Shown piece by piece: positions 16,012-24,954 of a DNA stretch of 64,000 bases (position 1 is the stretch's first letter; each line of letters begins with the position of its first letter). The stretch spans positions 1,135,001-1,199,000 of the forward strand of contig NZ_AP019749.1 in assembly GCF_006740045.1 (NCBI RefSeq), given 5' to 3'. The notes beneath the pieces were generated by a model. The model saw only the letters and a program-made list of their open reading frames with translations, did not search any database and was not told the DNA's origin. The position numbers and the translations under genes are program-made. This DNA comes from Comamonas terrigena NBRC 13299. Lineage in GTDB: Bacteria; Pseudomonadota; Gammaproteobacteria; Burkholderiales; Burkholderiaceae_C.

Positions 16012-17103
16012 TCAGGCCAGCTTCTTGGAGGTGATGCGGTAGGCGAAGTGCACGGGGTCCAGGCTGTCCAGGCGGCCCTGGGCGGTTTCGCCGTGGGGGT
16101 ACATGAAGAAGCCCACGGTCTTGTCCGCACCGGGCAGGCGCACATCGGCGGCCGTGTTGTAGGCCATCCAGTTGCCTTCCCAGCCGCCGAACAGCATGGC
16201 GCGGGCAGCGCGCACCTTGGGGGCGTCCTTGGGCAGGCCGCCGGGTTGCTCTTCCAGCGCGACCTTGGCGACGTCGGCGGGATCGACAGGCACCCAGCCG
16301 TAGCCGTCGGCGTAGAACTCGGCGCGGCAGTGCTGCGCCTTGGAGATGTCGCCGCTCTTGCCCAGGCTCTTGAAGCCGTGCACGGAATCGTCCACGCGCA
16401 CGCCGTACACGTCGCGGGCTGGCACGCCGCTGGCGCGCGAGAGGGCCGTGAACAGGCCGTTCAGGTCGGCGCACTTGCCGGACAGATTGCCGCTGGTCAG
16501 CGTGTAACGCACATCGCCCGTACCGCAACCGGCCACGGATCCGTTGCGTGTGCAGTTGGCCACCATCCAGTCATAAATGGCGCGGGCCTTGCCCACGGCA
16601 TCCTGGGGCTTGCCTGCCTCGGCCTGGATCTTGTCGGCGGTTTCCTTGACGATGCCGTCCAGCGGTGCCAGCGAAGTGGGCTGCAGGTAGGGCCGCAGCT
16701 GCGCGGCCGACAGCTTGCGGGCGGTGCCGGCATTGCCCAGGTCGGTGGCGCGGTCCAGCACGGCGATGCGGCTGGTCACTTCCACGGTGTGGGCGGCGCT
16801 GGCATCGGCCCATTGCACGGCGATCATGCGGGCATCGGTGCCGGGGACGCGGTACAACTCGGCCTTGGTGGCACCGGGGGCGTTGAAGGACACGTCCACC
16901 GTGCGCTGGTAGCCCGGCAGTTCGGCAGCGGGCACAGGGATCCACACTTTGGACTGGGCGGTCTTCTCGCTCAGGTCGACGGTGGTGGTGATCTCGAAAT
17001 TGCGCCATCCGGCGGTCGTGCCGGAGACGGCGGCGAAGACGGAGCCAAAGCTGCCTGCGGACGCAGCAATGGTGGAGAGTTGGATAAATTGGCGGCGTTG
17101 CAT
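16012..17103 (-). CDS. Exported transglutaminase-like protein
   Basis: A 363-residue periplasmic protein with a Tat-type signal (MQRRQFIQLSTIAASAG) and a papain-fold transglutaminase core. The presumed triad is the cysteine in SGKCADLNGLF near residue 215, the histidine in AQHCRAEF near 262 and the aspartate in GWVPVDPADVAK near 278. The first 130 residues form a beta-rich domain seen in several bacterial transglutaminase-like proteins. Bacterial members often act as proteases or peptidoglycan-related enzymes and do not form isopeptide bonds, so the exact reaction is unknown. The thioredoxin-like gene follows 18 bases downstream. Confidence 0.85.
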   Translation of the reverse strand: MQRRQFIQLSTIAASAGSFGSVFAAVSGTTAGWRNFEITTTVDLSEKTAQSKVWIPVPAAELPGYQRTVDVSFNAPGATKAELYRVPGTDARMIAVQWADASAAHTVEVTSRIAVLDRATDLGNAGTARKLSAAQLRPYLQPTSLAPLDGIVKETADKIQAEAGKPQDAVGKARAIYDWMVANCTRNGSVAGCGTGDVRYTLTSGNLSGKCADLNGLFTALSRASGVPARDVYGVRVDDSVHGFKSLGKSGDISKAQHCRAEFYADGYGWVPVDPADVAKVALEEQPGGLPKDAPKVRAARAMLFGGWEGNWMAYNTAADVRLPGADKTVGFFMYPHGETAQGRLDSLDPVHFAYRITSKKLA

Positions 17104-17367
17104 GTGAAAGTCCCTCACAAGTGGTGGTGATCGAAACACTTGCACATCCCGCCTGGCTGAATGGGGCGTCGCAGCACGACCGCCTCCAGGGCGCAAGGTT
17201 GCTCGGTCGCCGGAGGGCAATGGTGCAAGCGGGCTTCATGTCCGGGCAGCATCCATCGTTCCACACTGCAGGACCTGCAAGAGTGGCGCGATCGTAGCAC
17301 CGGGCTGCCGACTGTGGCGGGGCCCTCCGGGATCACCCTTGCAGGAATGAGACCGTCCGGTGTGCGC

Positions 17368-19161
17368 CTAGCGCGCAGGGGTGCTGCGCCGGGCCTTGTC
17401 CTGGTACATCTGCTGGTCGGCCTGGCGTAGCAGGGTCTGCACATCCTGGCCGTCCGCCGGGTACAGCGCAATGCCCACCGAGGCACCCAGGTGGACGGTT
17501 TCTCCGGCAGGAATGCCTTCCAGGGTGGTCAAGGGGGCGCTGAGCGTGGCGACCAGCTTGTCCGCCAGGGCGCGCGCCATCTCCGGCGTCTCCACGCCGC
17601 GCAGCACCACCACGAACTCATCGCCGCCCAAGCGGGCCACATGGTCCGCTGCACGCACCTGCTGGCGCAGGCGCTGCGCCACTTCGGCAAGTGCGCGGTC
17701 GCCGTTGTCATGGCCCCAGCGGTCGTTCAATGCCTTGAACAGGTTCAGGTCCATGAACAGCAAGGCGAAAGGCTGGGCCGATGCGGCATCGCCTGCCGTC
17801 AGCGCGGCCAGCACATGCTGCAGGGCGCTGCGGTTGGACACGCCGGTGAGGCGGTCGGTGAACAGTTCCTGACGCATGCCCTGGAAAGTGCGTGCCAGAT
17901 CACCCAGTTCATCGGTACGGCGCGAATCGATGGGGGTGTCGATGGCCCCCTGGCCCATGCTGCGCACGGCCTCCGAGAGCTGGTGCACCTCGTCGGCCAC
18001 CTTACCGAACACGCGCATGCCCATGATCAGGGCGCAGGCCAGTGCCAAGACCCCCGCGATGGTCACCATCTCCACCAGGTTGGACACATCGGCCAGCATG
18101 GCGGTGCGGGGCACGGCCACCACGGCCACCCAGTTCATGCCGGCACCGTCCAGCACGCGGCGGTACGCCACCAGCAGGTTGTTGCCCTGGCTGTCCTGCA
18201 TGTGCATGGTCTTGCCGGCCACGGAGGATTCATCGTCGCGGGCCGGCACGTTGAACAGATGGCGAATTTCCTTGTACACGCCCTCCATCAGCGGATCGTC
18301 CACGCTGTGCACGGAAATGCGCTCCATCTCCCCGTTTTCCTTCTGGCGCACATTGGCCATGCCCGAGGCCGCCACCAGATCGCCGCTGGGTTCGATGATG
18401 AAGGCGCGTCCCTGCACGCTGTTGCCCAGTTCATTGACAAAGCGGTTCAGGGCCAGCAGCGACACATCGGTGGCCACGACGCCCTGGAATTCGCCGCGGG
18501 TGTCGAGCACACGGCGTGCGCGCGTCACGACCAGATCGTGCGCGCTGAAGTCGATGTAGACCGAGGTCCAGGTGTGACTGGGGGACGCCTGGGCTTGCTG
18601 GAACCAGGGCCGTGTGCGGGGATCGAACAGCCCTTTTTCCGTGAAAAGGAATTGCTCTTCGCCATCGATCTGTTCCAGCCGGAAATAGCGCCGGTGGGCC
18701 GTCGATTCGGTTTTGATCCGTAGCTCGGCCGCATGGTCGTGCAAACGCTTCAGGCCTGCGCCTTGCCCACGCAGATTGCCGTAGTACACATAGTCATTGG
18801 TGCTGGGGTGCAGCGTGGTGGCGGCCCACAGGCGGGTGCGCAGATCGCTCCACCCGTCTTCGATGCGGTCCGGCGCAGGCATGCCGGTGGGGAAGACGGC
18901 CTCCAGCACCGCACCGGAGCCGCTGACATGGTGTACCACCGACTGGCCGATGCGGTTCACCATCTCCTGCAGCATGCGCTCCGTCAGTGATGACACGGTG
19001 CGGGCACCGGCCCAGTAGGTGATGCCGCCGATGGTCGCGGTCAGCAGCACGATCAGGCCCACATAGGGCAGCAACAGGCTCAGCTTGAGCGTGTTGTTCC
19101 AGGACTTGGTGGAGACCGGCGCAGCAGCAGCGGGAGGGGCAGGGGCGGGGGAGTCGGGCAT
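17368..19161 (-). CDS. Cache-HAMP-GGDEF diguanylate cyclase
   Basis: A 597-residue inner-membrane sensor that should make cyclic di-GMP in response to a periplasmic ligand. Order: short Pro/Ala-rich tail, membrane helix near residues 28-50, a periplasmic double-Cache domain (about 55-350, with FDPRTRPWFQQAQASPSHTWTSVY and GVVATDVSLL), a second helix near 365-385, a HAMP-like segment (DELGDLARTFQGM) and a GGDEF domain with intact LGGDEF. RAAD five residues before GGDEF matches the inhibitory I-site. The ATG at 19161 gives a normal N-in topology. It stands alone; 264 bases separate it from the transglutaminase-like gene and hold nothing clear. Confidence 0.9.
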   Translation of the reverse strand: MPDSPAPAPPAAAAPVSTKSWNNTLKLSLLLPYVGLIVLLTATIGGITYWAGARTVSSLTERMLQEMVNRIGQSVVHHVSGSGAVLEAVFPTGMPAPDRIEDGWSDLRTRLWAATTLHPSTNDYVYYGNLRGQGAGLKRLHDHAAELRIKTESTAHRRYFRLEQIDGEEQFLFTEKGLFDPRTRPWFQQAQASPSHTWTSVYIDFSAHDLVVTRARRVLDTRGEFQGVVATDVSLLALNRFVNELGNSVQGRAFIIEPSGDLVAASGMANVRQKENGEMERISVHSVDDPLMEGVYKEIRHLFNVPARDDESSVAGKTMHMQDSQGNNLLVAYRRVLDGAGMNWVAVVAVPRTAMLADVSNLVEMVTIAGVLALACALIMGMRVFGKVADEVHQLSEAVRSMGQGAIDTPIDSRRTDELGDLARTFQGMRQELFTDRLTGVSNRSALQHVLAALTAGDAASAQPFALLFMDLNLFKALNDRWGHDNGDRALAEVAQRLRQQVRAADHVARLGGDEFVVVLRGVETPEMARALADKLVATLSAPLTTLEGIPAGETVHLGASVGIALYPADGQDVQTLLRQADQQMYQDKARRSTPAR

Positions 19162-19235
19162 GGCAAGGAAAGGCGGGGCGGGCCGACGACGCAGCCACCG
19201 CCGGAAAACATCGCATTGTGGTGACAAAAGCCTGG

Positions 19236-20516
19236 TTACAGCGGTAAGCCTCGGTGCCGGGCCAGGTTGTGGTGCAGCGGAACTGCAACACCCCGATCGT
19301 GCCAGCCGAAAAACCGCACCACGTCTTCCCGCTTGGCCAGCGTGTCGGCGCGGCCCAGTGTCATCAGTGCGTGGATGTAGGGGGGGGTGAACATCAGGTA
19401 GCTGGCCAGGGCTGTGCTCTGGGCTTCGGGGTGCTGGCTGTCCACCCCCAGCACGCGCAGGAGGTTGCGCATGCCCTGCGGCAAGGCCGGGAGGTGGGCG
19501 GCCGCCAGTCTGTCCAGCCGGTCGCTGGGGTTGATGACCAGCAGTTCCAGCGGCCGCAGGTTGCTGCGGGCACGTTCGGCTGGGGGGATCAGCGACAGCG
19601 TCTGGTTGATACGCAGGGCGCGCTCCACGTCCAGTGGCAGGGTGTCCAGAAAGATGCTGGACAGCGCATGGCCGGCCATCTGTGCCAGGCTGGGGTAGTT
19701 GGCCGGCGGGAGCGGCGCCATGGACGGCTGTTCCCACATGCGGCCTGCACCCACCACCAGCACGCGCTGGGCCCCCAGATGGATCACCGGGGACAGTGGC
19801 GCGGTGTGGCGCATGGCGCCATCGCCAAAGTATTCCTGCGGGGCATGGTGTGGCAGCGGGCTGGCGGGAAACACGAACGGAATGGCAGACGAGGCCAGCA
19901 GGTGCTCGTGGGTCAGCGTGGTGCGGCGCGAACTGCGCTGGGAGCGCTTCCAGGGTTCCAGCTCGACCCGGGTGTCAAAGAACGTCACATGCTCGCCCGT
20001 GGTGTAGCTGGATGCGGTGACGGCCAGCGCGTGCAGGTAGCCATGGTCCAGCAGGCTGGGGATGCGATGCATGGGCAGCAGCTGTTGCAGGCGCTGGCGC
20101 AGCGGGCTATTGTCCAGCAGGGAGCGGGGGCGCATGCGGCGGCGGCTGGGCATGGCCCAGCCCAGCGCCAGCATGCCCAGCCAGTGCATGCCGGTGCGCA
20201 GCAGGCTGGGGTGGTCGGCCCGGTAGACGCTGCCTACATCCAGGGCGCGCCAGTGGCTTGCCAGGCGTTGCACGGCCAGGTCAAAGTGGTCGGCCCCGCA
20301 GGCCAGGGCCGTGGCGTTGATGGAGCCTGCCGAGGTGCCGGCCAGTACGCCGAAGGGGTTGGGCGTGTGGTGGGCGTAGCAGGCACGGCGCAGATCGGAA
20401 ATGGCTTCCAGCACGCCGACCTGGTAGGCCGCACGCGCACCGCCACCCGACAGCAGCAAGGCCGTTGTCGGCAGCGCGTACTTCGGTGAAGGAGGAATGG
20501 CAGGCATGGCCTGCAC
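19236..20516 (-). CDS. Patatin-like phospholipase
   Basis: A 426-residue patatin-fold acyl hydrolase. The oxyanion motif LSGGGARAAYQVGVLEAI lies near residue 23, the nucleophile motif GTSAGS near residue 58, and the catalytic aspartate in FGDGAMRHTAPLSP near residue 235. No signal peptide or membrane helix is evident, so it is probably cytoplasmic or peripheral. It resembles the larger bacterial group that includes YchK/RssA relatives. A second ATG three codons downstream is an equally good start. The 66 bases before the downstream Mrr-like gene allow co-transcription, but no functional link is known. Confidence 0.88.
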   Translation of the reverse strand: MQAMPAIPPSPKYALPTTALLLSGGGARAAYQVGVLEAISDLRRACYAHHTPNPFGVLAGTSAGSINATALACGADHFDLAVQRLASHWRALDVGSVYRADHPSLLRTGMHWLGMLALGWAMPSRRRMRPRSLLDNSPLRQRLQQLLPMHRIPSLLDHGYLHALAVTASSYTTGEHVTFFDTRVELEPWKRSQRSSRRTTLTHEHLLASSAIPFVFPASPLPHHAPQEYFGDGAMRHTAPLSPVIHLGAQRVLVVGAGRMWEQPSMAPLPPANYPSLAQMAGHALSSIFLDTLPLDVERALRINQTLSLIPPAERARSNLRPLELLVINPSDRLDRLAAAHLPALPQGMRNLLRVLGVDSQHPEAQSTALASYLMFTPPYIHALMTLGRADTLAKREDVVRFFGWHDRGVAVPLHHNLARHRGLPL

Positions 20517-20582
20517 AGTATGGCGCCGGGGAGGGGGGATGACAGTGCGGGCATCCCCCAGCGGTTGGTGCCGGCGGGGCCG

Positions 20583-21158
20583 TCAGGCCGAAGGGGAGGA
20601 TTTGGCCTTGGCCAGCAGACCGGCCAGATCGCTGTCCTGCAACACGACGATGTTCTGGTCGCGGGCAAAGGCGCGGGCGTTGTCGTGCAGCGGCTGCAGG
20701 GCAATGTAGACCGCGTCCTGCAGGCCTTCGGCGCTGCGGGCGTTGTCCAGCAGCTTCAGCGGCTCCACGCCGTGGTGGGCGGCCTTCCAGCGCTTGGCGC
20801 AGACCAGTGCGGTCTTGCCCTGGCGTTCCAGGCGGAAGTCGGCAGCCGGGCTGCCGATGCGCTGCACGGTATAGCCCTCGGCCTTCCAGGCCGCTTCCAG
20901 CGTGGCGGAGAACTGGCTCCAGTTCTGGGCTGCGGCCAGGTCCAGCATGGCCTGCACGCGCGCCGGGCTGGGGGCATTCAGCTGCCGCACCAGGGCCACG
21001 ATGCCCACGGCGAAGAACGGTGTGGCACCCAGTGCGCCCACCAGCTTGTAGTCCGGCGGCAGCAGGGCCAGGGCCAGCAGCACGATGGCCCCGGTGATGG
21101 CAAAGCTGATCCACCAGCGCGAGCGCAGCAGGATGGCGAACAGGGAGTTGGGGGCCAT
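20583..21158 (-). CDS. Membrane-anchored Mrr-like restriction endonuclease-fold protein
   Basis: A 191-residue protein with two N-terminal hydrophobic helices (about residues 8-28 and 35-58) followed by a domain that looks like Mrr_cat: ATLEAAWKAEGYTVQRIG, then DFRLERQGKTALVCAKRWK and GVEPLKLL. In active Mrr-type nucleases the motif reads D...QxK; here the aspartate and lysine are present but the glutamine is cysteine (V-C-A-K). It may be a degenerate or retasked nuclease fold near the membrane. The start is uncertain; a GTG four codons upstream of the ATG is possible, and neither has a good ribosome site. No methylase is nearby, so this is not a standard restriction system. Confidence 0.72.
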   Translation of the reverse strand: MAPNSLFAILLRSRWWISFAITGAIVLLALALLPPDYKLVGALGATPFFAVGIVALVRQLNAPSPARVQAMLDLAAAQNWSQFSATLEAAWKAEGYTVQRIGSPAADFRLERQGKTALVCAKRWKAAHHGVEPLKLLDNARSAEGLQDAVYIALQPLHDNARAFARDQNIVVLQDSDLAGLLAKAKSSPSA

Positions 21159-21304
21159 TTGGAACTTCACGGAGGGGACCTTTGTCGTCGGGGAATGCGC
21201 GAACGGAAGCCGGAGATTCTCCCGCATGCGCAGGGGGTGCTGTGCTTCGATAGACTAATCGACCCATACGTACAACAAACGTTCCCCTTCGAACCTCCAG
21301 AAGA

Positions 21305-22396
21305 ATGTCACTCACCGAATCCAGCCTGCTGGCGGCGCTGACCAGCGTCCAGGACCCCCATACCGGCAAAGACTTTGTCAGCACCCGTGCCGTGCGCAAT
21401 GTGCAGATCAGCGGTGGGGATGTCGCCTTTGATGTGGAACTGGGCTACCCCGCCCAGAGCCTGGTGCCCGAGCTGCGCCGCGCCTTCATTGCGGCCGCCA
21501 AGACGGTGGCGGGCGTGGACAATGTCTCGGTCAACATTTCCACCAAGATCCAGTCGCACTCGGTGCAGCGCGGTGTGCAGCTGCTGCCGGGCGTGAAGAA
21601 CATCATCGCCGTGGCGTCGGGCAAGGGCGGCGTGGGCAAGAGCACCACTTCGGCCAATCTGGCGCTGGCGCTGGCCGCCGAAGGCGCGCGCGTCGGGGTG
21701 CTGGATGCCGACATCTACGGGCCCAGCCAGACCATGATGCTGGGCGTGTCCGGCAAGCCGGAGAGCTCCGACGGCAAGACCATGGAGCCCAAGATCAACC
21801 ATGGCGTGCAGGTGATGTCCATCGGCCTGCTGGTGGACAACGACCAGGCCATGATCTGGCGCGGCCCCATGGCGGTGCAGGCGCTGGAGCAGATGCTGCG
21901 CCAGACCAACTGGAAAGACCTGGACTATCTGATCATCGACCTGCCGCCTGGCACCGGTGACATCCAGCTGACCCTGAGCCAGCGCGTGCCGATGACTGGT
22001 GCCGTGGTGGTGACCACGCCGCAGGACATTGCCCTGCTGGACGCCAAGAAGGGCATCCAGATGTTCGAGAAGGTGGGCGTGCCCATTCTGGGCGTGGTCG
22101 AGAACATGGCCATGCATGTCTGCAGCAACTGCGGCCATGTGGAGCACATCTTCGGCAACGGTGGCGGCGCCCGGATGGCGGCCGACTACCACATCGACTT
22201 CCTGGGCTCGCTGCCCCTGTCCATGCAGATCCGTGAACAGGCCGACAGCGGCACGCCCACGGTGGTTGCCTCGCCGGACAGCGAAGCCGCCCAGATCTAC
22301 AAGAAGCTGGCACGCGATGTGGCGGTGAAGGTGGCACAGAAGGCCAAGGACTTCTCGGCCAAGTTCCCCACCATCACGGTGAGCCAGAACACCTGA
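21305..22396 (+). CDS. apbC: ApbC/Mrp-family iron-sulfur cluster carrier ATPase
   Basis: Cytoplasmic P-loop ATPase of 363 residues that binds and passes on Fe-S clusters. An N-terminal MIP18/DUF59 domain (about residues 5-80) precedes the deviant Walker A VASGKGGVGKSTTSANLALAL near residue 103, the switch DADIYGPSQ near 130, and the C-terminal CxxC as CSNCGH near 275, which holds the bridging cluster. The order DUF59-Mrp is normal for proteobacteria. It stands alone on the plus strand between divergent and independent genes and ends at a strong terminator at 22435. Confidence 0.95.
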   Translation: MSLTESSLLAALTSVQDPHTGKDFVSTRAVRNVQISGGDVAFDVELGYPAQSLVPELRRAFIAAAKTVAGVDNVSVNISTKIQSHSVQRGVQLLPGVKNIIAVASGKGGVGKSTTSANLALALAAEGARVGVLDADIYGPSQTMMLGVSGKPESSDGKTMEPKINHGVQVMSIGLLVDNDQAMIWRGPMAVQALEQMLRQTNWKDLDYLIIDLPPGTGDIQLTLSQRVPMTGAVVVTTPQDIALLDAKKGIQMFEKVGVPILGVVENMAMHVCSNCGHVEHIFGNGGGARMAADYHIDFLGSLPLSMQIREQADSGTPTVVASPDSEAAQIYKKLARDVAVKVAQKAKDFSAKFPTITVSQNT

Positions 22397-22434
22397 TCGG
22401 TACAGGGCAGGCGCCAGGCGGTGCCAGGCTCCGA

Positions 22435-22468
22435 CCGGCGCTGGGAGACATCCCGCGCCGGTTTTTTT
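22435..22468 (+). terminator. Rho-independent terminator after apbC
   Basis: CCGGCGC and GCGCCGG are perfect arms around an inner GGGA-GACA-TCCC hairpin, followed by seven T. Confidence 0.92.
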
Positions 22469-22567
22469 GTGCCCGCAGCCCGGACGGAACCGGAGAGGCT
22501 GGCGGTAAGCTTGGCGCTGAAACCGGGGCATGGTGGCTGCCGGTGCAGTCCCCACCTTCCGCATGCC

Positions 22568-23539
22568 ATGACTACTGATTCCCCGCGCCCCTTGCCCGCC
22601 ACGCCCGCCGTTTCGTCGGTGGGTGTGGGGCGGGGCATTCCCAGTCTCACGGCCTTGCGCTGCCTGGACGCCAGTGCCCGCCTGGGCTCTTTCACCCGCG
22701 CGGCCCAGGAGGTGCATCTGACGCAGGGTGCCGTCAGCCACCAGATACTGAAACTGGAGGAGGACCTGGGTGTGCCCCTGTTCGAGCGCAAGCGCAGCGG
22801 TCTGGTGCTGACACCTTGCGGACGGGCGTACTGGAATGATGTGCTGCTGGCGCTGCAGCAGCTGGAACGGGCCACGCAGAGCATCCGCATGCAGGGGGAG
22901 CAAGGCGGCATGCTGAACCTGAGCACGGCTTCCAGCTTTGGCACCTACTGGTTGCTGCCGCGCCTGGGCGGCTTTCTGGCCCGGCACCCGGAGGTGACCT
23001 TGAACATCTCCATGCACATCGGGGAGGTCGATTTCTCCAGCATGCGCCACGATGCGGCGGTGGAATTCAGTCCTGGCGCCACGCCGGAGCTGTGTGCCCA
23101 CAAGGTGGCCGATGTGGTGGTGCACCCCTATGGCGCGCCCTTGCTGCTGGCAGAGCATGCCGGCCAGCCATTGGCGCAGCTGCTGCAGAGCGTGCCCTTG
23201 ATCCACCAGAACACCCTGATGGAAGCCTGGCCCAGCTGGCTGGAGGCGGCGGGACTGGCGCAGCAGGTGCAGCTGGAGCACTGCGCGCGGGGCTCGCGCT
23301 ACGACCTGCTGTCCATGGCGCTCAACGGGGCGATTGCAGGCCTGGGGGTGGCCTTGCTGCCCGGCTACATTGCCGATGCGGCACTGCAGACAGGACAGCT
23401 GCAGCGGCTGTCCGAGGTCTCATGGACCTCCTCCAAAGCCTACTACCTGCGCTTTCCCCGCTGGAAAAGCGGCCAGCCCGCGCTGCGCAAATTCTGTGAA
23501 TGGCTGGACAGCATCCGCCCGCCTATGGCCATTCCCTGA
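22568..23539 (+). CDS. LysR-type transcriptional regulator
   Basis: A 323-residue LysR-family regulator. The winged helix-turn-helix covers about residues 27-85 (ALRCLDASARLGSFTRAAQEVHLTQGAVSHQILKLEEDLG), and the effector-binding domain follows from about residue 110. It is closest in style to GcvA-type members (GVALLPGYIADAAL late motif). The ATG at 22568 lies after the apbC terminator and fits the family start. The next three genes on the same strand are an ornithine-cyclodeaminase-family enzyme, a Bug-type binding protein and an acyl-D-amino-acid deacylase; a LysR-type box lies 138 bases past its stop, so those genes are its likely targets. Confidence 0.93.
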   Translation: MTTDSPRPLPATPAVSSVGVGRGIPSLTALRCLDASARLGSFTRAAQEVHLTQGAVSHQILKLEEDLGVPLFERKRSGLVLTPCGRAYWNDVLLALQQLERATQSIRMQGEQGGMLNLSTASSFGTYWLLPRLGGFLARHPEVTLNISMHIGEVDFSSMRHDAAVEFSPGATPELCAHKVADVVVHPYGAPLLLAEHAGQPLAQLLQSVPLIHQNTLMEAWPSWLEAAGLAQQVQLEHCARGSRYDLLSMALNGAIAGLGVALLPGYIADAALQTGQLQRLSEVSWTSSKAYYLRFPRWKSGQPALRKFCEWLDSIRPPMAIP

Positions 23540-23838
23540 GCTGGGGAGGAGCCCACGCCGGGTATGCATTGATTTGGTGCATCCACTGCTGCAGTGCACA
23601 GGCTGCGGATCCGGCCGTGGGCCACGCTGGGGCAGGGTTTTTACCGGATGTGGCGCGTCGTGCACCAGACAGGGTTGCATGAATTCAATTGATGCTGCAA
23701 TGAGAATCTTTGGTTTGCCCAGCGCATTGGCCATGCCATAAATTGGCGGCTTACCGGGTTTTGGGCATGAAGTCTGCATCGACCGCTTCTGCCTGCCGAT
23801 GTCCGCAGGTTGATGTGCGAGAGAAAGTTGAATTGAAC
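23540..23838 (+). other. Control region between the LysR gene and the cyclodeaminase-family gene
   Basis: No gene is seen in these 299 bases. The local AT content rises around 23670-23745, where the box and promoter listed next are found. The leader from the presumed start point (about 23750) to the ATG at 23839 is about 90 bases. Confidence 0.5.
23677..23742 (+). promoter_or_regulatory. LysR-type box and promoter for the cyclodeaminase/Bug/deacylase genes
   Basis: GCAT-N11-ATGC at 23677-23695 is a perfect T-N11-A palindrome of the LysR type. TTGCCC at 23715-23720 and CATAAA at 23737-23742, 16 bases apart, form a fair -35/-10 pair. With a start near 23750 the box centre is about -64, the usual place of a LysR recognition site. 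Confidence 0.58.
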
Positions 23839-24783
23839 ATGTCCCAGGGTCTTTCTTTGATCACCGATGCCGAAGTCGGCACCTTGCTGCAGCATGGTCC
23901 GCTGGTGGATGCGCTGGACGCTGCCTTTGCCGATCTGGCGCAAGGCGAAGCGGCGGTGCAGGCGCGCCACCGCATCGACTGCGGCCCTGCCAAGCTGAGC
24001 AATATGGGGGGCATCTGGCAGGCGCGCCATGCCGCGGCCGTGAAGTCCTATATCACCGTGGATGGGCAGTTCAGCTTTCTGGTGAACCTGTTCGATACCG
24101 CCCAGCGCAAGCCGCTGGCTGTGCTGGAAGCCAATGAGCTGACACGGTTTCGCACGGCCGCACTGACCCGCCTGGTGGCACGCAAGGCCACGACGGGCAT
24201 GGCGGCCCCCCGCAAGCTGGCGGTGTTTGGTGCCGGCCTGCAAGGCCGTACCCAGGCCGAGGTGCTGTGCGAGGAATTCGATCTGCAGCAGGTGTGCTTT
24301 GTCGACCCCGTGGGCGATGCTGCCTGGGTGCAGGCCTTTGGCCAGCGCATGGGCGTCGATGCCCAGCTGTGCATGCCACAGGCTGCCGTGACCGATGCCG
24401 ATCTGGTGGTGACGGCGTCCCGCTCCAAAAAGCCCGTGCTGGACGGCGAATGGCTCAAGCCCGGGGCCGTGGTGGTGGCCATGGGCACGAGTCTGCCGAA
24501 TGGTTCGGAATTGGACAATGCCACGTTCCGCCGCGCCGGCCGGCTGCTGGTGGAATGGAAGCCACAAAGCCTGGTCGAAGCCGGCGAAGTGGTGCAGGCC
24601 CTGTCGGCCGGGGTGCTGAGCGAAGCCGATGTGGTGGACCTGCCCCAGCTCTACCGCAACGAGGCCCCGTGGCGCCGCAGCGCACAGGACATTGTGGTGT
24701 TCAAGTCGGTGGGCATTGGCCTGACCGATGTGGTAGCCGCCTACAGCGCCTGGCAGGCTGCCTGCGGCCGCACCAGCGCCTGA
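23839..24783 (+). CDS. Ornithine cyclodeaminase / mu-crystallin family protein
   Basis: A 314-residue cytoplasmic NAD(P)-binding enzyme. The Rossmann motif KLAVFGAGLQGRTQAEVL lies near residue 125, the upstream AVLEANELTRFRTAALTRLVARK matches the substrate-side helix of the family, and VVAMGTSLPNGSEL and FKSVGIGLTDV are typical late motifs. Members include ornithine cyclodeaminase, ketimine reductases (Pip2C/Pyr2C) and alanine dehydrogenases, and the sequence alone does not choose among them. With a Bug protein and an acyl-D-amino-acid deacylase downstream, an imine- or D-amino-acid-related substrate is plausible. It starts at the ATG at 23839, where the first conserved residues begin. Confidence 0.85.
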   Translation: MSQGLSLITDAEVGTLLQHGPLVDALDAAFADLAQGEAAVQARHRIDCGPAKLSNMGGIWQARHAAAVKSYITVDGQFSFLVNLFDTAQRKPLAVLEANELTRFRTAALTRLVARKATTGMAAPRKLAVFGAGLQGRTQAEVLCEEFDLQQVCFVDPVGDAAWVQAFGQRMGVDAQLCMPQAAVTDADLVVTASRSKKPVLDGEWLKPGAVVVAMGTSLPNGSELDNATFRRAGRLLVEWKPQSLVEAGEVVQALSAGVLSEADVVDLPQLYRNEAPWRRSAQDIVVFKSVGIGLTDVVAAYSAWQAACGRTSA

Positions 24784-24954
24784 GCGCAGCGGCGTGACCG
24801 CAGCCGTGCTGCGGTGCTGCATTCCTTGGGAACCCCAGGCCCGGCAAGGGCTGCATGCCCGGCTGCTGTCGGGCAGGGGGAATGCTGTGCGCGCTTTCCG
24901 GTGGCCCGCCTTTCTTCTCCTCCCTCTCTCCCATCCCTCTCTCGGAGTCTTCCC

